A stretch of DNA of 64,000 nucleotides from GCA-003244245 sp963712995 (GTDB lineage Bacteria; Actinomycetota; Actinomycetes; Mycobacteriales; Pseudonocardiaceae). Of this stretch, positions 59,344 through 64,000 are shown one piece after another. Location of the stretch: positions 434,001 to 498,000 of the forward strand of contig CAVQKH010000026.1 of assembly GCA_963712995.1 (NCBI GenBank), in the 5' to 3' direction. Each line of letters begins with the position of its first letter. Position 1 is the first letter of the stretch. The notes under the pieces are model-generated. The model saw nothing but the letters and a program-made list of their open reading frames with translations. It made no database searches and was not told the origin of the DNA. Position numbers and translations under genes: made by a program.

Positions 59344-60558
59344 ATGGGGACCCGCAACGGCACTGTTGAGGTCTTCGCCAGGGAAGATCCCGGTCCTGAA
59401 GCGTTGAGCGCCTGGGACAAGTTGGTGGATCGGACCCCAGGTACCGACGTCACCCAGCTCTCCGTCTGGGCAGGGTTACGCGGCCGGGTCGGCTTCACCC
59501 CGCTGTACGTGCTGGCCTACCAGGCCGGTGAGCTGGTCGGCGGGGCGCAGATCCTGACCCGCCGGTTTCCCGTCCTGGGCTCGGTGGGCTACCTTCCCTA
59601 CGGCCCGCTCATCGCTCCCGACGCGCCCGCAGCTGGTGAGATCCGCCGGGCGCTCGTCGACGCCCTCGTTGTGCTGAGCCGGCGGCGGCTACGGATCCTG
59701 TTCATCCAACCGCCCGAGGGCGCCCAGGACACCAGTGACGAACTGCTCCGCCGCGGTTTCCGACCGTCATCGGCCGGGATCGCCCCGCAGGGCTCGATCC
59801 GCATCGACCTGACGGCCGATCTGGCCGAGATCCGCAGCCGGTTCGGCAAGCGCCTCAAGTCGTGGACCAACCGGTGGGAATCCCGCGGTGTCACGGTTCG
59901 GCCAGGGACCGAGCAGGATGTTCCGCTGCTCGCTGAACTGATGGCCAGCTCAGCGCAACACCAGGGCTACACACCGCTGCCGCTGGACTACATGACAGCG
60001 CTGTACCGGGAACTCGCCGCCACCGGCCACGTCGTGATGTTCGTCGGCGAGGTGGACGGGGTGCCGGTCGCAGTTGACCTGATGTCCGGATGCGGCGAGA
60101 TGGTCCGCGGCCGGTTGTCCGGGTTCGACCGTTCCGGCGAAGCGATGCGGCTGTCCGTGCCGGCGGCCATCCGGTGGGAACTGATCAAATGGGCCAAGGC
60201 ACAGGGGTATCGCTGGTTCGACTTCGGCGGGCTGCACGCGGAGACGCTGGCAGCGTTGCTGGACGGTCCCGACCACAGCACCGATGCCGTGCCTACCGAC
60301 TCCGTGCCCAGTGACGCTGTACACAGTGCCGATCAGCCCAAGGTCACCTTCGGGGGCACCGCGTTCCGCTACCCCACCGCGGTCGAAATGATCAGGCCGG
60401 CACCGCTGCGGATGGCTTACGACCTCGCGTGGCGCTCCGAAACCGGCCGTCGTCTGTTCCGCGAGGTGAAAAGCCTGCTCCGAGGATCTCGATGGCGGAA
60501 TCATGATCACGTGGTTTCATCATCCACGAGCCCGGGGTATCCTCCAGCCAAGCCCTAA
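59344..60558 (+). CDS. FemAB/FmhB-like GNAT aminoacyltransferase
   Basis: 404 residues from ATG 59344, directly before the conserved domain; earlier in-frame ATGs from 59185 lie in a tandem repeat. The two GNAT-like subdomains are visible: FTPLYVLAYQAGELVGGAQIL, GSVGYLPYGPLI, then SSAQHQGYTPLPLDYMTAL, GRLSGFDRSGEAMRLSVPAA and WAKAQGYRWFDFGGL. These enzymes add amino acids to peptidoglycan precursors (lipid II). The acceptor and amino acid are unknown. Confidence 0.82.
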   Translation: MGTRNGTVEVFAREDPGPEALSAWDKLVDRTPGTDVTQLSVWAGLRGRVGFTPLYVLAYQAGELVGGAQILTRRFPVLGSVGYLPYGPLIAPDAPAAGEIRRALVDALVVLSRRRLRILFIQPPEGAQDTSDELLRRGFRPSSAGIAPQGSIRIDLTADLAEIRSRFGKRLKSWTNRWESRGVTVRPGTEQDVPLLAELMASSAQHQGYTPLPLDYMTALYRELAATGHVVMFVGEVDGVPVAVDLMSGCGEMVRGRLSGFDRSGEAMRLSVPAAIRWELIKWAKAQGYRWFDFGGLHAETLAALLDGPDHSTDAVPTDSVPSDAVHSADQPKVTFGGTAFRYPTAVEMIRPAPLRMAYDLAWRSETGRRLFREVKSLLRGSRWRNHDHVVSSSTSPGYPPAKP

Positions 60559-60623
60559 TTGTCGTCGCTTCGAACCATGCCAAGTCCATTCGCTCACCGT
60601 CGATCAGGGAGGCGGAAGAGGGT

Positions 60624-61874
60624 ATGAAAATCGTGTGCGTCGGCGGCGGACCGGCGGGGCTGTACTTCGCCATTTCCGCGAAGCTGCGCAACCGGGATCA
60701 CGACATCACGGTTGTCGAACGCAATCCCGCCGGAGTGACCTACGGCTGGGGAGTCACGTTTTCCCATCCGCTGCTCGACAGTCTCTACCAGAATGATCCG
60801 GTCAGCGCACGGAAGATACTCGACAGTCCCGCGTCGTGGGGCAACCAGGAAGTATACGTCCGGGGCGCGCGAGCTCACCTCGGCGGGTACGGGTTCGCCA
60901 TCGGCCGCAAACATCTTCTCGACATCATGGTTGAGCGGGCGATAGAACTCGGCGTCGATGTTCAGTTTCAACGCGAGGTCAAGGACCTCTCCGAGTTCGC
61001 CGATGCCGATTTGATCGTCGCCTGTGACGGCGCGAACAGCCGGGTACGCCGCCTCCATAACCAGCATTTTCAGGCCGATGCGGTTGCCGGCCGGAACAAG
61101 TACATCTGGCTCGGCACCCACCGGATCTTCGACTCCTTCATGTTCGCGTTCGAAGAGACGGAAGCGGGCTGGATCTGGTTCTACTCCTACCCTTACAACG
61201 CGGACACGACCACCTTCATCGTCGAGTGCTCCCCGGAGACCTGGCACGGACTCGGCTTCGACACACTAGGACCCGATGAGAGCCTGAACAAACTACAGGA
61301 GATCTTCGCGCACCATCTCGACGGTCACTCCCTGCTGAACTCGATGCGCGATCTCGGCAAGATCCCATGGCTCAACTTCACCCGCATCACCAACACCTCC
61401 TGGTCTCACGACAAGATCGTGCTCATGGGTGACGCAGCGCATACCACGCACTTCTCCATCGGGTCGGGCACCACACTGGCGATGCAAGATGCCATCGGTC
61501 TGGCCGAGAGCCTGAACAACCACGACGATCTCCAGCTCGCCCTCAAACATTACGAGGAGAAGCGGCGCGCCGAGATCATGGATCTGCAGAGCGCGGCGGT
61601 GAGCAGCACCGAATGGTTCGAGGATGTACCGAGCTACATCGACCAGCCGATCACTCGGTTCTCCTATTCACTGTGGAAGCGCCGCGGTCACCATCCGTGG
61701 TGGCGTTACCAGGTTCATCTGGCAACGCAGATTTCACCACTGCGCAGGCTCCGGCAAGCCCTCAGCAGTGCGCGCAACGGGCTCCGAGCCTCACAACGGA
61801 TGAAGCTGGCCACCGTCTCGCCATCGGCATATTCCGATCCCGAGGTCCCCGCCGGATCCGTGCGCGTCACATGA
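60624..61874 (+). CDS. FAD-dependent aromatic monooxygenase (VioD/salicylyl-CoA hydroxylase-like)
   Basis: 416 residues. FAD loop VCVGGGPAGLYFAISAKL, VTYGWGVTFSHPLLDSL, VACDGANSRVRRLH, and GDAAHTTHFSIGSGTTLAMQ near residue 270 define a class A flavoprotein monooxygenase. The overall likeness is to VioD and to the N-terminal domain of salicylyl-CoA/anthraniloyl-CoA hydroxylases. Substrate unknown. No partner biosynthetic genes adjoin. Codon use is less GC-biased than that of the neighbours, hinting at acquisition. Confidence 0.83.
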   Translation: MKIVCVGGGPAGLYFAISAKLRNRDHDITVVERNPAGVTYGWGVTFSHPLLDSLYQNDPVSARKILDSPASWGNQEVYVRGARAHLGGYGFAIGRKHLLDIMVERAIELGVDVQFQREVKDLSEFADADLIVACDGANSRVRRLHNQHFQADAVAGRNKYIWLGTHRIFDSFMFAFEETEAGWIWFYSYPYNADTTTFIVECSPETWHGLGFDTLGPDESLNKLQEIFAHHLDGHSLLNSMRDLGKIPWLNFTRITNTSWSHDKIVLMGDAAHTTHFSIGSGTTLAMQDAIGLAESLNNHDDLQLALKHYEEKRRAEIMDLQSAAVSSTEWFEDVPSYIDQPITRFSYSLWKRRGHHPWWRYQVHLATQISPLRRLRQALSSARNGLRASQRMKLATVSPSAYSDPEVPAGSVRVT

Positions 61875-61902
61875 GCACGAGGAATGAGCCGACCTGCCGG
61901 TC

Positions 61903-62421
61903 TCAGGCGTGTGGGATGTCGAAGATGTTACTCAGATTGGCAGCGAATCCGATGTCGCCGTCTAACGACACCTTACCGGTCATGAGCATGACCGCCGGAG
62001 AGGCATTGCCGGAGACCAACCTGAGAAACTGATCACCCGACAGCGTCAGAGTGACCCGCGGATCGTGCGAGGGCTCTTTGCTGATCGAACACTGCGGTGG
62101 GCCTGGCGCAGCGGTGATCCAGGTCTCGTACACGTCTTCACCGTCCGGACCACCGGTGATCCGCCAGTGGATCGCGGAGTCCCGTTTCGGCGCACGCTCC
62201 GCGCGGAACTGGCCCACCATCCGATTGAAGATCGTCTCGAGCAGTGCGGCGCGCCGCGCTGGATCGTCCAGCACGGCGTCGAGCTGCTCCGATGAGGCGT
62301 GTTTGATCAATCGCGCGAAGGCCTGCGGATCCATCGCACTGTTCGCCGGATCGAGCAGGCTCGCGAATTCCGCAACGGACAGCGTCCTGGGATCAACGTT
62401 GTTGCTGCCATCCTTCGCCAT
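61903..62421 (-). CDS. SCP2 sterol-transfer family protein
   Basis: 172 residues from ATG 62421 with GGGAG 6 bp upstream. After an N-terminal helical part (VAEFASLLDPANSAMD), the SCP2 domain covers about 70-170: IHWRITGGPDGEDVYETWI, VTLTLSGDQFLRLVSGN, VMLMTGKVSLDGDIGFAANL. Such domains bind lipids. It is divergent from a TetR regulator 60 bp away, the probable regulator. Confidence 0.85.
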   Translation of the reverse strand: MAKDGSNNVDPRTLSVAEFASLLDPANSAMDPQAFARLIKHASSEQLDAVLDDPARRAALLETIFNRMVGQFRAERAPKRDSAIHWRITGGPDGEDVYETWITAAPGPPQCSISKEPSHDPRVTLTLSGDQFLRLVSGNASPAVMLMTGKVSLDGDIGFAANLSNIFDIPHA

Positions 62422-62447
62422 GACCACTCCCTGGTATCTACTATTGA

Positions 62448-62457
62448 GTAACATTAC
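62448..62457. promoter_or_regulatory. GTAACATTAC palindrome between SCP2 and TetR genes
   Basis: A 10-bp inverted repeat (GTAA-ca-TTAC) lies in the 60-bp divergent promoter region and is a candidate TetR operator. It is short, so chance occurrence is possible. Confidence 0.35.
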
Positions 62458-62481
62458 GGCCCGGTAGGTAGACTCGCAACC

Positions 62482-63102
62482 GTGAGCCCGTCCCTCGCCG
62501 AGCCCTCGCCGGCGCCCCGCCGGCGACTGCCACGGCAGGTGCGAGAGCGGCAGATGCTCGACGCGGCCGTCACGGTGTTCTCCCAACGTGGATTCCACCT
62601 GGCCTCGATGGACGAGATCGCCGAGGCCGCCGGGGTGTCCAAGCCGATGATCTATGCCTACCTGGGAGCCAAGAACGACCTGTTCACCGCGTGTATCCGG
62701 CGGGAGGCGCGGCACCTGATCGAGTTGATCACAGAGGCCGTGCCTGCTGGACTCGCGACCGATGAGCGGCTCCATCACGGCCTGCTGGCTTTCTTCGCTT
62801 TCGTCACCGAGCACCGCGACGGCTGGATTGTGCTCTACCGGCAGGCCAAGGTCCGCGAACCGTCCGCCGGGGAGATCGCCGCGGCCCGTGCTCAGATCAT
62901 CGCCTTGGTGGCCGGCCTCCTGGCGGGTTCATCCAACGATGAGGCACGTGCCCGCGCCCTGCCTACCGCGCACGCGGTTGTCGGGGCGGCCGAGGCCTTG
63001 TCCGACTGGGCGCTGGAGCATCCCGATGAGACCCCGGAGGCCCTGACCACCCGCCTGATGGGCATCTTCTGGACCGGTCTGCAGCGTGGCTCCCAGATCT
63101 AG
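62482..63102 (+). CDS. TetR/AcrR family regulator
   Basis: 206 residues, GTG start. The HTH domain is at about 20-65 (MLDAAVTVFSQRGFHLASMD, AAGVSKPMIYAYLGAKNDLF), followed by an all-helical ligand-binding domain. It is divergent from the SCP2 gene and probably represses it in response to a lipid-like ligand. Its stop codon lies in an 18-bp tandem duplication. Confidence 0.88.
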   Translation: MSPSLAEPSPAPRRRLPRQVRERQMLDAAVTVFSQRGFHLASMDEIAEAAGVSKPMIYAYLGAKNDLFTACIRREARHLIELITEAVPAGLATDERLHHGLLAFFAFVTEHRDGWIVLYRQAKVREPSAGEIAAARAQIIALVAGLLAGSSNDEARARALPTAHAVVGAAEALSDWALEHPDETPEALTTRLMGIFWTGLQRGSQI

Positions 63103-63118
63103 CGTGGCTCCCAGATCT
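63083..63118. repeat. 18-bp perfect tandem duplication at the TetR stop codon
   Basis: agcgtggctcccagatct is present at 63083-63100 and 63101-63118. The first copy encodes the end of TetR (Arg-Gly-Ser-Gln-Ile then TAG). The second copy provides a GTG start for the glycosyltransferase. Confidence 0.92.
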
Positions 63119-64000
63119 GAGGGCACCTCAGTCGTTGTCTTGTCGTTCCGGCTCGGGGTGGCGGATGGGGTGTCGGTGGCGGCGGCTCAGTGGGTCGCGG
63201 CGCTGCGCCGGATGGGCTGCCGGGTACGCACCGTCGCAGGAGCCGGCAACGCGGATCGTCTGGTGCCCGGCCTCGCCCTCGACTCCCCCCGGCCGGCCGA
63301 CTCGGGTGAGCTGGCCGCTGCGCTGCGCGGCGCCGATCTCGTGGTGGTGGAGAACGTCTGCTCGCTGCCGATGAACCCACCGGTGACCGAGGCCGTCGCG
63401 CTGGCGTTGCGCGGGACGCCGGGCGGTGCTGCGCCACCACGACCTGCCCTGGGAGCGGGAGCACTACGCGCATCTGCGCGGCTGGCCCCCCGATGATCCC
63501 AGCTGGCAGCACGTGGCGATCAGTCAGCACAGCGCGGCGCAGCTGGCTGGTCGCGGCATTGCGGCTACCGCCCTCTACCACGGTTACGCGCGGATCCCGC
63601 GCCGCGGCGACCGCAACGCGGGACGGGCAGCGCTGGGCATCGCACCGCGGCAGCGGTTGCTGTTGCAGCCCACCCGGGCGATCCTACGCAAGAACGTCGC
63701 GGCCGGGATCGCGCTGGCGCAGTCCCTCGAGGCGGTCTACTGGCTGACCGGGGCCGCTGAGGAAGGCTACGGTCCGCAGCTGGCCGAACTGCTCGCCCGA
63801 GCCCGCTGCCCGGTGCGCCGCGGCCTGCCCGGCGGGCTGGGGATGGCTGACGCGTACGCCGCCGCGGACGCCGTGGTGCTGCCCTCGACGTGGGAGGGTT
63901 TCGGCCTGCCGCTGATCGAGTCCGCGCTGGCCGGCCGGCCGCTCGCGGTGAGCGACTACCCGGTGGCCAGGGAGGTGGCCCAGCTGGGTTTCACCTGGTT
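63104..64000 (+). pseudogene. GT4-type glycosyltransferase, frameshifted near 63416 and truncated by the window end
   Basis: The first part (from GTG 63104) reads SVVVLSFRLGVADGVSV, MGCRVRTVAGAGNADRLVPG and ADLVVVENVCSLPMNPPV, the N-terminus of a GT-B glycosyltransferase. The homologous continuation (RRAVLRHHDLPWEREHYAHL, LLLQPTRAILRKN, VVLPSTWEGFGLPLIES) is in another frame that opens at 63417 and stays open to 64000. One extra base around 63412-63416 restores the reading. Either the gene is broken or this is a sequencing error. Substrate unknown. Confidence 0.8.

Noticed and set aside
1..64000. tRNA, rRNA, IS element, prophage or att site
   Set aside because: No cloverleaf-like GGTTCGA..CC signatures, transposase or integrase motifs, or phage genes were recognised on either strand by eye; a dedicated search was not possible.

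Overview
The window is a gene-dense, high-GC actinobacterial chromosome segment with a partial gene at each end. Four things point to a mycolate-free, Pseudonocardiaceae-like actinomycete, although the genus cannot be named from sequence alone: a mycothiol gene (mshA) beside murB, a BldN-like sigma factor with a DUF5667 partner, PE/PPE/EspG-type secretion genes with a DUF3558 lipoprotein, and a gamma-butyrolactone-receptor-like TetR regulator. From 1 to about 28 kb the gene order matches the conserved block known in Mycobacterium (hemD-hemC-hemA, galE-like, plsC-like, excisionase-like HTH, proC, ppx, senX3-regX3, gpm, ybjN-like, mshA, murB, DUF2505, DUF2516). It also matches the rex/bldN neighbourhood known in Streptomyces.

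Layout. 1-4 kb: rex-hemA-hemC-hemD operon on the minus strand, with a candidate Rex operator upstream. 4.4-7.1 kb: a fasciclin lipoprotein, a membrane molybdopterin oxidoreductase and a glutaredoxin-like protein. 7.3-9.5 kb: ECF sigma factor plus DUF5667 anti-sigma candidate. 9.6-14.1 kb: acyltransferase, epimerase, a 33-residue basic protein, an excisionase-like HTH, proC and proline dehydrogenase. 14.2-20.1 kb: repeat-containing membrane proteins, a TIM-barrel isomerase, ppx, regX3-senX3 with a candidate PHO box, and gpmA. 20.1-21.3 kb: a gene-poor accessory patch with one small cysteine-containing protein, 20-bp iterons and a long hairpin. 21.3-28.7 kb: ybjN-like, mshA, murB, DUF2505, CDF transporter, DUF2516, DUF445 and an aminotransferase.

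From about 28.7 kb the content is more accessory: a secreted Ala/Pro-rich protein, the TetR regulator, a crcB-crcB-DUF190 fluoride operon with a possible fluoride riboswitch, transporters, an aminotransferase, a serine hydrolase, ilvD, and an FAD oxidoreductase divergent from a cysteine-rich HTH regulator. At 40.3-43.3 kb a four-gene PE-like / DUF3558 / PPE-like / EspG module lies without the secretion machinery itself. 43.4-47.3 kb holds a PEBP protein, a small CxxxCxxCxxxC protein, a DUF697-type GTPase, an EcsC-like protein and a TIGR02206 membrane protein. A PAS-GGDEF-degenerate EAL gene follows, behind a structured leader. 50-54.5 kb is envelope-related (acyltransferase 3, LytR_C, LCP, DivIVA-like). 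54.6-58.2 kb is a branched-chain/pyruvate dehydrogenase E1alpha-E1beta-E2 operon. The end carries a NUDIX+PIN-like fusion, a FemAB-like transferase, an FAD monooxygenase, an SCP2 protein, a TetR regulator and a frameshifted glycosyltransferase running off the window.

The most unusual features are architectural. Short tandem duplications (15, 17, 18 and 20 bp) recur, many of them in frame inside genes. Small dispersed hairpin repeats supply the 3' ends of genes. The catalytic half of senX3 shows a sharp switch in codon usage. No tRNA, rRNA, CRISPR array, transposase, phage gene or att site was recognised.
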